DNA of 9,253 nucleotides from Desulfobacula sp. (GTDB taxonomy: Bacteria; Desulfobacterota; Desulfobacteria; Desulfobacterales; Desulfobacteraceae): contig JAGLNZ010000103.1 of assembly GCA_023139225.1 (NCBI GenBank), forward strand, positions 1 through 9,253, written 5' to 3'. Position numbers and translations under genes: made by a program. Each line of letters opens with the position of its first letter. Position 1 is the stretch's first letter. Below the pieces are notes generated by a model. It saw only the letters and a program-made list of their open reading frames with translations, searched no databases and had not been told where the DNA came from. This document shows positions 1-6,332 of this stretch, one piece after another.

Positions 1-1316
1 TGTTCCTGGGGAAGGTCATGGTCAGCAAGATTACCTCTGAGGAAGTTCTCATAGGCCGCAAGATCCACAAGGCCGTGACCGCTCCAGTTAAAGAGGATGG
101 TTTTTTCCTTGCCCTCTTCTTTGGCTTTAAGGGCTTCACGAATTGCTATGGCAATGGCATGGTTGCATTCCGGTGCGGATATAAAACCTTCAGTTCTGGC
201 AAAGGTCATGCCGGCATCAAAGGTTTCCATTTGATGGATTGATACCGGTCTGACGATTCCATCCAGGACGAGCTGGCTGACAATAGGTGCCATGCCGTGG
301 TATCTTAACCCGCCGGCATGGATGGGTGCCGGTACAAAATTATGACCCAGGGTATGCATGGGCAAAAGGGGAGTCATCTGGACGGTATCCCCGAAATCAT
401 AGGCAAAGGGACCCCTGGTCAGGGTGGGACAGGATGTCGGTTCCACAGCAATAATGTCAATATCCCTGCCGTTTATTTTATCCAGGGCAAAGGGGAAGGA
501 AAGACCTGCAAAATTACTTCCGCCGCCTGCACTGCCGATGATGATATCAGGATAGTCTCCTGCCATTTCCATCTGTTTCTGGGCTTCAAGGCCGATGATG
601 CTCTGATGAATCATGACATGGTTAAGCACGCTGCCAAGAGCATACTTGGTATTTTCATCGGCAACAGCCTCTTCAACCGCTTCACTGATGGCCATGCCAA
701 GACTGCCCGGAGAATCCGGAGATTTTTCCAGAATGGAACGGCCGGCCTTTGTCTCACTGCTGGGGCTTGCCGTACATCTGCCCCCCCAGGTTTCCATCAT
801 GAGGCGGCGATATGGTTTCTGGTTATAGGATATTTTTACCATGAACACCTTGCATTCAATACCAAAGAATGCACAGCACATGGAAAGGGCACTGCCCCAC
901 TGACCGGCTCCTGTTTCCGTGGTGATCTTTTTGGTGCCGGCAACTTTATTATAATAGGCCTGGGCAATGGCCGTATTGGGTTTGTGACTGCCTGCAGGGC
1001 TTACGCCCTCATTTTTAAAATAGATTTTTGCAGGGGTATCAAGGGCCTTTTCAAGGCCTCTGGCCCTGTATAAAGGAGAAGGGCGCCATATGGAATATTT
1101 TTCTAAAACTTCTTCAGGGATGTCAATCCAGCGGTCTGTGCTCATTTCCTGTTCAATCAGGTTCATGGGGAAAATTGCGGCAAGATCATCAGCTTCCAGG
1201 GGTTGGCCGGTGCCGGGATGACGAGGGGGTTCCATGGGAGTCGGCATGTCTGCCATGATGTTGTACCACCTTCTGGGCATGTCCTGATCTGATAAAACAA
1301 ACTTTTTGGTCTTCAT
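1..1316 (-). CDS. trpB2: TrpB2-type tryptophan synthase beta-like protein, copy A (3' end beyond window)
   Basis: This is a PLP-dependent enzyme of the stand-alone TrpB2 class (tryptophan synthase beta-like, TIGR01415 type), which joins indole to a serine-derived aminoacrylate and does not need TrpA. The ATG at 1316-1314 has the Shine-Dalgarno sequence AGGAG just upstream. The 438 visible codons carry the PLP lysine in GSHKPNTA (K112), the catalytic glutamate in TETGAGQWG (E134), the phosphate-binding loop GSAGGGSNF (261-269) and the TrpB2-typical GGLRYHG segment (335-341). Copy B at 4814-6187 shows that only about 19 C-terminal residues are missing, cut by the window edge and not by a mutation. 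The gene lies 61 bp after the SerA-like gene and probably shares its promoter. The two copies align residue for residue, with about 47 substitutions in 439 by my count. Differences cluster at residues 2-16 and 32-46 and near the C-terminus; active-site motifs are identical. The family is certain; the physiological substrate is inferred. Confidence 0.93.
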   Translation of the reverse strand, partial: MKTKKFVLSDQDMPRRWYNIMADMPTPMEPPRHPGTGQPLEADDLAAIFPMNLIEQEMSTDRWIDIPEEVLEKYSIWRPSPLYRARGLEKALDTPAKIYFKNEGVSPAGSHKPNTAIAQAYYNKVAGTKKITTETGAGQWGSALSMCCAFFGIECKVFMVKISYNQKPYRRLMMETWGGRCTASPSSETKAGRSILEKSPDSPGSLGMAISEAVEEAVADENTKYALGSVLNHVMIHQSIIGLEAQKQMEMAGDYPDIIIGSAGGGSNFAGLSFPFALDKINGRDIDIIAVEPTSCPTLTRGPFAYDFGDTVQMTPLLPMHTLGHNFVPAPIHAGGLRYHGMAPIVSQLVLDGIVRPVSIHQMETFDAGMTFARTEGFISAPECNHAIAIAIREALKAKEEGKEKTILFNWSGHGLVDLAAYENFLRGNLADHDLPQE

Positions 1317-1342
1317 AACTTCTCCTATTATTGGGGGTTAAT

Positions 1343-1386
1343 AAAAAATGATTGATCCTGATGCATTTAGGAGGAAATCATTTTTT
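1343..1386. terminator. AT-rich hairpin between the SerA-like gene and trpB2 copy A (possible attenuator)
   Basis: Positions 1343-1353 (AAAAAATGATT) and 1376-1386 (AATCATTTTTT) are perfect 11-bp inverted arms. An inner TCCT (1356-1359) can pair with AGGA (1372-1375). On the minus strand the right arm supplies a six-T run, and on the plus strand the hairpin also ends in T residues, so it could act in either direction. It overlaps the stop codon of the upstream gene (1380-1378). Most pairs are A-T, so the stem is weak. A leaky terminator or an mRNA-processing site is possible, as is chance pairing of an A/T-rich region. Confidence 0.3.
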
Positions 1387-2325
1387 TTGATTGACAATAT
1401 TGGGGGCCTTGCCGGTTAACAGATAATCGGTGATCTGGGTTGCTACATCCCGTGCCACATTGTCCTGGGCCTCATAGGTGGAAGCACCTAAATGGGAAGA
1501 GCAGATAAAATTATCCAGATCCATAAGACTTATTTTTCCCGGAGGTTCGGTTACAAATACATCAAGGGCAGCTCCTCCAAGGTGGTCTGATCTTAAAGCG
1601 TCATAAAGATCGTCTTCATTAACGATACCGCCTCTGGCGCAATTAATCAGCATAGCGCCTTTCTTCATTCTTGACAGAGTATCTTTATTGAACAGGTTGG
1701 TGGTTTCATTTGTTTTAGGGGTATGAATGGAAATGTAATCTGATTGGGCCAGGATTTCATCAAAGGTGACCGGAGTAATCCCCATTTCTTCAATGGATTC
1801 AGCGGCCTGATAGGGATCAAACCCGATGACGTTCATTTTGAGCCCCATGGCTCTGTCTGCTACAATACTTCCGATGTTGCCGATACCCACAAGTCCCAGG
1901 GTCTTATTGAATATTTCGCGGCCCTTAAGGTTTTTTTTCTCCCATTTGCCGTCTTTCATAGTGGCCGTTGCCCTTGGTATATTGCGGGAAAGAGCCATTA
2001 TCATGGCAATGGTGTGTTCGGCTGTTGTAATCGTGTTGCCGAAAGGGGTGTTCATAACAGCGACATCAGCCTGGGTGGCGGCGGGAATGTCGACATTATC
2101 AAGCCCGATGCCGGCCCGGCCGATGACCTTGAGATTTTTTGCCTTGGCAAGCACATCCTGGGTTACTTTTGTTTTGCTTCGAATGGATAAACCATGGTAA
2201 ACACCGATGATTTCTTCAAGCTCAGACGGGCTTAAATCGGTTTTGACATCAACCTCAATGCCTGGTGTGTTTTGAAAGATTTCAATACCGACGTCGGAAA
2301 GGGGATCGCTGACAAGTACTTTCAT
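1378..2325 (-). CDS. serA: D-3-phosphoglycerate dehydrogenase-like protein, catalytic domains only
   Basis: This is an NAD-dependent D-2-hydroxyacid dehydrogenase most like the catalytic half of SerA, which oxidises 3-phosphoglycerate to 3-phosphohydroxypyruvate in the first step of serine synthesis. Visible features are the substrate-loop IRSKTKVT (48-55), GRAGIGLDNVD (69-79), the Rossmann motif GLVGIGNIG (144-152) followed by an aspartate at 170 that favours NAD over NADP, and the catalytic triad R231 (CARGGIVN), E260 (VTEPP) and H278 (SSHLGAST). The protein ends right after the catalytic fold at APNIVN, giving 315 residues against about 410 in E. coli SerA and about 525 in long forms. The ASB and ACT domains are absent, so serine feedback through ACT is not expected. 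The start has an ideal AAAGGAGGA Shine-Dalgarno and its own promoter upstream, and trpB2 copy A follows after 61 bp. A different 2-hydroxyacid or 2-oxoacid substrate, such as an aryl pyruvate, cannot be excluded. Confidence 0.85.
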   Translation of the reverse strand: MKVLVSDPLSDVGIEIFQNTPGIEVDVKTDLSPSELEEIIGVYHGLSIRSKTKVTQDVLAKAKNLKVIGRAGIGLDNVDIPAATQADVAVMNTPFGNTITTAEHTIAMIMALSRNIPRATATMKDGKWEKKNLKGREIFNKTLGLVGIGNIGSIVADRAMGLKMNVIGFDPYQAAESIEEMGITPVTFDEILAQSDYISIHTPKTNETTNLFNKDTLSRMKKGAMLINCARGGIVNEDDLYDALRSDHLGGAALDVFVTEPPGKISLMDLDNFICSSHLGASTYEAQDNVARDVATQITDYLLTGKAPNIVNQKK

Positions 2326-2374
2326 GATAGTCCTCCTTTATTAATGAAAATTAATAAATAACTCATGTTCATTT

Positions 2375-2404
2375 TTTATACGAATTTTAAAAAGGTAGGG
2401 TCAA
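2375..2404 (-). promoter_or_regulatory. Predicted sigma70 promoter of the SerA-like/trpB2-A operon
   Basis: On the minus strand, TTGACC (2404-2399, five of six matches to TTGACA) is followed after 18 bp by TATAAA (2380-2375, five of six matches to TATAAT). The implied start of transcription is near 2368, giving a leader of about 42 nt that contains the strong Shine-Dalgarno. This is the best promoter-like pair I found in any intergenic gap, and it lies just downstream of the regulator gene. Confidence 0.6.
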
Positions 2405-2417
2405 TACTGTAAAAATG

Positions 2418-2443
2418 GTGATATAATGGTGACAAAAAATCAC
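2418..2443. promoter_or_regulatory. Three helically phased GTGA half-sites (candidate activator binding region)
   Basis: On the plus strand GTGA occurs at 2418-2421 and 2429-2432, and its inverse TCAC at 2440-2443; the starts are exactly 11 bp apart. The first two belong to a longer direct repeat, AATGGTGA (2414-2421 and 2425-2432). The second and third form an inverted repeat with a 7-bp spacer. The set lies about 50-75 bp upstream of the predicted transcription start, where a class I activator would bind, so the adjacent LuxR-type regulator is the obvious candidate. The arms are only 4-8 bp in an A/T-rich region, so the role is inferred. Confidence 0.4.
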
Positions 2444-3690
2444 TATTCTTCTAGAGAGAGCAAATAGGAGCGCAGATTAATGCTTTTGTTTCGTAACTTA
2501 AGTTTTGTTCTGATCTTATACCGGTGGGACGTAATCGTATTTAAAGAAACATTAAGGATTTGTGCGATTTCCTTGTTGACAATACCATCTCTTACAAGCG
2601 TTGCCACTTTGATCTCCATTGGGGTCAGATTCAGATAGTTTGATGAGAGTTTTGAGATCAAAGGGGAAGCAATTTGATTGATGTTTTTTTCAAGCCGGTC
2701 TAAAAGCACTTGTTGTCCTCTGCTTATATCTGTTTGCTCAAGTTGTTGAAGATAGGGCATGATGGATTGTTTGATATTGATTAAAAAATTTTCCTTGTCT
2801 TTTTTTTCTTTTTGTTCCATCTGTTTTAATATAACTTTTAAAGCAATATTGGCTTCTTCAAGCCTTTGATTGGCATGTTCCAGTTTGTCGGTCCGTTTTT
2901 GAACAAGTTTTTCAAGATGGACCTTATCATCTTTAATTTCATCCTGAAGGCGCTTGCGTTTGAAAAATTCCGGGATATCAATTTTTTTGTAATGTTCGTA
3001 TTTGATATAGGCTTTTTTACTATAGTCAGTGATATAGTCTTTGAGCCTGGAAGGGTGAGCCATGATAAACCTGCAGTGCCGGTCTCCTTTGGCCCGGCAT
3101 TCAACTTCTGCCGTGACAAGGGGAACACCAAAGCTTTCTTCACACCAGCCCGAGGAGTATCCGGCATTCATAACACAAACCGGGAAATTGGCTTTTTCCC
3201 CTTTGTCCAGCCATGCCTGGGCTTCAAATGAATAAGGGTGATCATAAATCAGATAAAAATTTTTATCCGGTACAGGGTTGGACAAGGGATGAATTTTAAC
3301 CGAGGCCCATCCGGTATAGGCAAAATGGACCGGTCCTGCCGAAAGTTTTTCAATGGGGTCACTTACCTTCATTTTTGAGAAAAAACTTTTTGCATCTGCT
3401 TTTCCGATTGAATGGGCGATATCAAAAAGAAAATTAAATGAAAGGGTTCTGGCCTCTTTTTCCCCCCGGTCCTTATAAAGGTTCATCATCATATCAAAGA
3501 ATTCTTTGGACATGGATGCCGCCCGGATAAGGATATACCGTTCGCCTGAAAATTTAATGGATCCTTTTTCAGGATCACGTTGAATGGTGGAAAAATAGTT
3601 TCTAACATAATTCTGGGCTTTTAGAAAAATAGGTCGAAAATCATCCGGCACACTCACCGTATTCAAAGCCGTATCAGAAGGAATAGTCAT
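2443..3690 (-). CDS. Aromatic-sensing XylR_N/V4R regulator with LuxR-type DNA-binding domain
   Basis: This cytoplasmic 415-residue regulator has an N-terminal XylR_N-like domain (about 15-135, with GERYILIRAASMSKEFF at 49-65 and AGPVHFAYTGWASVKI at 118-133). A V4R domain follows (about 145-212), then a long coiled coil (about 245-305), a linker helix region, and a LuxR-type helix-turn-helix (about 353-412, beginning LNLTPMEIKVATLVRDGI). The V4R part keeps C172, E195, C198 and C206, spaced like the zinc-binding set I recall from the phenol sensor MopR (C155, E178, C181, C189). Relatives such as XylR, DmpR and MopR bind small aromatics and carry a sigma54-activating AAA+ domain. That domain is wholly absent here and replaced by a coiled-coil/LuxR module like those of many Desulfobacteraceae PAS-LuxR regulators. 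The ATG lies 10 bp after the ATPase stop, with GGAG overlapping the end of that gene. Its target is probably the SerA-like/trpB2 operon directly downstream. The ligand is unknown. Confidence 0.88.
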   Translation of the reverse strand: MTIPSDTALNTVSVPDDFRPIFLKAQNYVRNYFSTIQRDPEKGSIKFSGERYILIRAASMSKEFFDMMMNLYKDRGEKEARTLSFNFLFDIAHSIGKADAKSFFSKMKVSDPIEKLSAGPVHFAYTGWASVKIHPLSNPVPDKNFYLIYDHPYSFEAQAWLDKGEKANFPVCVMNAGYSSGWCEESFGVPLVTAEVECRAKGDRHCRFIMAHPSRLKDYITDYSKKAYIKYEHYKKIDIPEFFKRKRLQDEIKDDKVHLEKLVQKRTDKLEHANQRLEEANIALKVILKQMEQKEKKDKENFLINIKQSIMPYLQQLEQTDISRGQQVLLDRLEKNINQIASPLISKLSSNYLNLTPMEIKVATLVRDGIVNKEIAQILNVSLNTITSHRYKIRTKLKLRNKSINLRSYLLSLEE

Positions 3691-3700
3691 TTAAACTCCA

Positions 3701-4429
3701 TCATACAGGTTTGGTTTTTATGAAGTCATCAGGATTGACCATGAAATTTTTATAGATTTTATAATAATCCGTATCTTCATATTTGATGGGTTCAATAACC
3801 GGGCTGTCAAAGCTGTAAATCCGGATGCCAGGACAGGCCATCAGGATTGGGGAATGGGTGGCAATAATAAACTGGGCATGGCCCTGCTGGCTGATTTTGA
3901 TTAAAAGATTCAAAAGCTCGATCAAAGATGAGGGGGACAATGCTGTCTCGGGTTCATCCAGAAAGTATAATCCCTTGATGGTATACCGGGACTGGAAATA
4001 TGACATAAGAGACTGGCCATGGGACTGGGTGATCAAAGATTTGCCGCCGAAATATTTGAGCATTTCAGGATCGTTAACGGCCCATTCCTCAAGGTTTCTT
4101 GTAAAATGGGAAAAGATCTGTGATCCGAAAAATGAACCGGGTACCGGACCATTTTCCCATTGAAGACAAATAGTTTTGTACAGGTCTTCTTCATAGGGGT
4201 TTTTTTTACACCTTAATTTAAACTCACTCTGCCAGATGTGAATACCTGATTTATAGGCTATGGCTTTTAGCAATGTTGATTTGCCGGTACCGTTTTCACC
4301 GATGAAAAGTGTGACCGGAGTGTTAAATCCAATAGTCTTTGTGTTTTGAAATATTTCCAGGTTAAAGGGGTAAAAATTTAAAACAGGAAATTTTTTTAAG
4401 TAAATATCCACCTGTTTTAAAAAGATCAA
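3701..4429 (-). CDS. ABC-class AAA-type ATPase (COG3910-like)
   Basis: This soluble ATPase of 242 residues has Walker A GENGTGKST (44-52), a signature-like stretch around SHGQS (136-140), Walker B with catalytic glutamate LYFLDEPE (154-161) and the switch histidine in ATHSPIL (190-196). There are no membrane segments and no transporter partner nearby, so it resembles the stand-alone SMC/RecF-like predicted ATPases and not a transporter subunit. The start is TTG (4429-4427), overlapping the TGA of the preceding gene as TTGA. No in-frame ATG lies near the N-terminus, and GGAG sits at the right distance upstream, inside the previous gene. Translational coupling with the four-cysteine protein is therefore likely. 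The regulator follows after 10 bp. The cellular role is unknown; ATPases of this type occur in many contexts and the operon is the only hint. Confidence 0.8.
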   Translation of the reverse strand: MIFLKQVDIYLKKFPVLNFYPFNLEIFQNTKTIGFNTPVTLFIGENGTGKSTLLKAIAYKSGIHIWQSEFKLRCKKNPYEEDLYKTICLQWENGPVPGSFFGSQIFSHFTRNLEEWAVNDPEMLKYFGGKSLITQSHGQSLMSYFQSRYTIKGLYFLDEPETALSPSSLIELLNLLIKISQQGHAQFIIATHSPILMACPGIRIYSFDSPVIEPIKYEDTDYYKIYKNFMVNPDDFIKTKPV

Positions 4430-4734
4430 ACCTGCTCTCCTTTTTTTGCTTTAGCCTGTTCAATCAAATCAAATAAAGAAGAAACTTTTGGTTTTCCCTT
4501 GTTTAAAAAGGCCTTTTTAAAGTCTTTTTCAGTTAATTTATCCGTAAGATATGCATGAACATCAAAGTAATTGTACCAGCAGTCAAGGGTTTTAAAACAG
4601 GGAAGCCCGCTGTTTTCAGACCGGCAATAGGAAAAATTGATCTGATGTCCAAGCCTCGGGCACCTGATAACGAATGATTCTTCAGGGGGATCCGGCAAGA
4701 GGGTGTCGCTATTTTTATTCTCGGGTGTAGTCAT
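4426..4734 (-). CDS. Small four-cysteine protein of unknown function
   Basis: This 102-residue soluble protein has an acidic, proline-rich N-terminus and four cysteines: C25 (RCPRLGHQ), C37 (FSYCRSE), C46 (GLPCFK) and C52 (LDCWYNYF), spaced C-x11-C-x8-C-x5-C. The pattern suggests a small metal-binding or Fe-S fold. The C-terminal half is charged and helical (LTEKDFKKAF, LFDLIEQAKAKKG). I have a general memory of similar CPRLG...YCR...PCFKTLDCW proteins in sulfate reducers, but no function is known to me. The ATG at 4734-4732 has only a weak AGG upstream. Its last codons overlap the ATPase start by 4 bp, so the two are probably made together. No clear promoter precedes it: only the hairpin at 4759-4797 separates it from trpB2 copy B, so read-through or a promoter inside that gene is likely. 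Confidence 0.75.
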   Translation of the reverse strand: MTTPENKNSDTLLPDPPEESFVIRCPRLGHQINFSYCRSENSGLPCFKTLDCWYNYFDVHAYLTDKLTEKDFKKAFLNKGKPKVSSLFDLIEQAKAKKGEQV

Positions 4735-4758
4735 TTGGTACCTATTTTTTTTAATTTA

Positions 4759-4797
4759 CCTCCGGCAGTCTTTGCGACCTTCAAAGACTGCCGGAGG
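4759..4797. terminator. Perfect 16-bp GC-rich hairpin after trpB2 copy B, lacking a U-tract
   Basis: Arms 4759-4774 (CCTCCGGCAGTCTTTG) and 4782-4797 (CAAAGACTGCCGGAGG) are perfect inverse complements around the 7-nt loop CGACCTT. The position, 17 bp past the stop of trpB2 copy B, is typical of a terminator. On the minus strand, however, the 3' flank is TAAATTAAAAAAAATAGG, rich in A rather than T, so a classical intrinsic terminator is not formed in the direction of transcription. On the plus strand the T-run precedes the hairpin. It may instead stabilise the 3' end of the trpB2 mRNA, mark a processing site, or allow partial read-through into the downstream three-gene unit. Confidence 0.5.
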
Positions 4798-4813
4798 AGG
4801 TGTATTAATTGAT

Positions 4814-6187
4814 TCAGGTTGTCTGTTTGGGTTTGGGTAAGGATTCAATATCCTTTAGCGCACTGTCAATCTGTTCCTGGGGCAGTTCATGATCAGATAG
4901 ATTCCCCCCGAGATAAGATTCATATGCAGCAAGATCCACAAGACCGTGACCGCTCCAATTGAAGAGGATGGTTTTCTCCTTGCCTTCTTCTTTGGCTTTA
5001 AGCGCCTCACGGATAGTTATGGCAATGGCATGGTTGCATTCAGGGGCACTGATATATCCTTCGGTCCGGGCAAAGGTCATGCCGGCCTCAAAGGTTTCTA
5101 ACTGGTGGATGGATTCAGGCCGGATAATGCCGTCTAAAATCAGCTGACTGACAATGGGTGCCATGCCATGGTATCTTAACCCGCCTGCATGGATGGGTGC
5201 CGGTACAAAATTGTGGCCCAGGGTATGCATGGGTAAAAGAGGAGTCATCTGGACGGTGTCCCCGAAATCATAGGCAAAGGGTCCTCTGGTCATCGTCGGG
5301 CATGATGTCGGTTCCACAGCAATAATATCAATCTGCTTCCCGTTTATTTTATCCAGGGCAAATGGAAAGGCAAGGCCGGCAAAATTACTGCCGCCGCCTG
5401 CGCTTCCGATAATCACGTCAGGGTAATCTCCGGCCATTTTCATCTGTTTTATGGCCTCAAGCCCGATGATGCTCTGATGGATCATGACATGGTTTAAAAC
5501 ACTGCCCAACGCATATTTGGTGTTATCATCGGCAACCGCTTCTTCTACTGCTTCGCTGATGGCCATACCAAGGCTTCCCGGAGAATCCGGGGCTTTTTCA
5601 AGGATACTTCTACCGGCCCTTGTTTCAGTGCTGGGGCTTGCCGTACACTTGGCCCCCCAGGTTTCCATCATCAGGCGGCGGTAAGGTTTTTGGTTGTAGG
5701 AAATTTTTACCATAAACACCTTGCACTCAATTCCGAAAAACGAACAGCACATGGCAAGGGCGCTGCCCCATTGGCCGGCCCCTGTTTCCGTGGTAATTTT
5801 TTTGGTGCCGGCCTCCTTATTATAATAGGCCTGGGCAAGGGCGGTGTTGGGTTTGTGGCTTCCGGCAGGGCTGACACCTTCATTTTTAAAATAAATTTTT
5901 GCCGGTGTATCAAGTGCTTTTTCAAGGTTGTAGGCCCTGAACAGGGGAGAAGGACGCCATATGGAGTATCTTTCCAGGACTTCTTCCGGGATGTCAATCC
6001 AGCGGTCCGTGCTCATTTCCTGCTCAATCAGGTTCATTGGGAAAATCGGGGATAGATCATCCGGCCCGCAGGGCTGTCCGGTTCCGGGATGGAGTGGTGG
6101 TTCCATGGGTGTCGGCATGTCCGCCATGATGTTATACCACTTTCTCGGCATTTCTTTTTCCGTTAACACATACTTTTTGGCTCTCAT
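4814..6187 (-). CDS. trpB2: TrpB2-type tryptophan synthase beta-like protein, copy B (complete)
   Basis: The complete 457-residue paralogue of the gene at 1-1316. The PLP lysine K112 (GSHKPN), E134 (TETGAGQWG), the GSAGGGSNF phosphate loop (261-269), GGLRYHG (335-341) and FNWSGHG (409-415) are intact, so it should be active. TrpB2 proteins are longer than TrpA-partnered TrpB1 (about 400 residues), mainly through an N-terminal extension, seen here as residues 1-60. No trpA or other tryptophan-biosynthesis gene is in the window, which fits a stand-alone role such as indole salvage. Some archaeal TrpB2 enzymes use O-phosphoserine in place of serine; whether this one does cannot be read from the sequence. 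The ATG has an AAGGAGG Shine-Dalgarno. The 145-bp leader carries a palindrome and repeat, and the gene ends just before a strong hairpin. Other beta-replacement or deamination reactions remain possible. Confidence 0.94.
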   Translation of the reverse strand: MRAKKYVLTEKEMPRKWYNIMADMPTPMEPPLHPGTGQPCGPDDLSPIFPMNLIEQEMSTDRWIDIPEEVLERYSIWRPSPLFRAYNLEKALDTPAKIYFKNEGVSPAGSHKPNTALAQAYYNKEAGTKKITTETGAGQWGSALAMCCSFFGIECKVFMVKISYNQKPYRRLMMETWGAKCTASPSTETRAGRSILEKAPDSPGSLGMAISEAVEEAVADDNTKYALGSVLNHVMIHQSIIGLEAIKQMKMAGDYPDVIIGSAGGGSNFAGLAFPFALDKINGKQIDIIAVEPTSCPTMTRGPFAYDFGDTVQMTPLLPMHTLGHNFVPAPIHAGGLRYHGMAPIVSQLILDGIIRPESIHQLETFEAGMTFARTEGYISAPECNHAIAITIREALKAKEEGKEKTILFNWSGHGLVDLAAYESYLGGNLSDHELPQEQIDSALKDIESLPKPKQTT

Positions 6188-6226
6188 AGGCCCTCCTTAT
6201 TCGTGGTTAAGTTTTGGGGTTAAACT

Positions 6227-6261
6227 CATCGAATATATCAACACATATTCATTGAATATGT
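6227..6261. promoter_or_regulatory. Palindromic operator candidate upstream of trpB2 copy B
   Basis: Positions 6243-6261 form a perfect palindrome with 9-bp arms and one central base (ACATATTCA-T-TGAATATGT). A degenerate direct repeat of its right half, CATCGAATATAT (6227-6238) versus CATTGAATATGT (6250-6261), matches at 10 of 12 positions with 23 bp between starts. The region lies 40-74 bp upstream of the trpB2-B start codon, where a dimeric regulator would overlap or flank a promoter. I could not define a convincing -35/-10 pair in this leader. The site differs from the GTGA set upstream of the SerA-like gene, so the two operons may answer to different regulators. Confidence 0.4.
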
Positions 6262-6332
6262 AATGCCTATAAATTGAACAGGTCTGACTCCATCCCAATT
6301 TCTTTATGGGAAACAACCTGCCAAGTCAAGTA

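Noticed and set aside
318..1073. Long plus-strand open frame of 251 codons
   Set aside because: It lies wholly antisense to trpB2 copy A, its translation shows no family motif, and a similar shadow frame appears antisense to copy B, as expected from paralogous sequence.
1744..2200. Two overlapping plus-strand frames antisense to the SerA-like gene
   Set aside because: They are shadows of a gene with clear catalytic motifs and lack recognisable domains or credible ribosome binding sites.
2838..3167. Minus-strand 109-codon frame inside the regulator gene
   Set aside because: It is in another frame of the regulator, whose translation keeps the V4R and coiled-coil features across this stretch.
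6197..6229. Ten-codon upstream frame (MSLTPKLNHE) ending at the trpB2-B Shine-Dalgarno, considered as a tryptophan leader peptide
   Set aside because: It has no tryptophan codons, no Shine-Dalgarno of its own, and no alternative terminator structure was evident.
6300..6330. TTGGCAGGTTGTTTCC on the minus strand as a sigma54 promoter for trpB2-B
   Set aside because: The GG is not followed by GC at the required 10-bp distance, and the local regulator has no sigma54-interacting domain.
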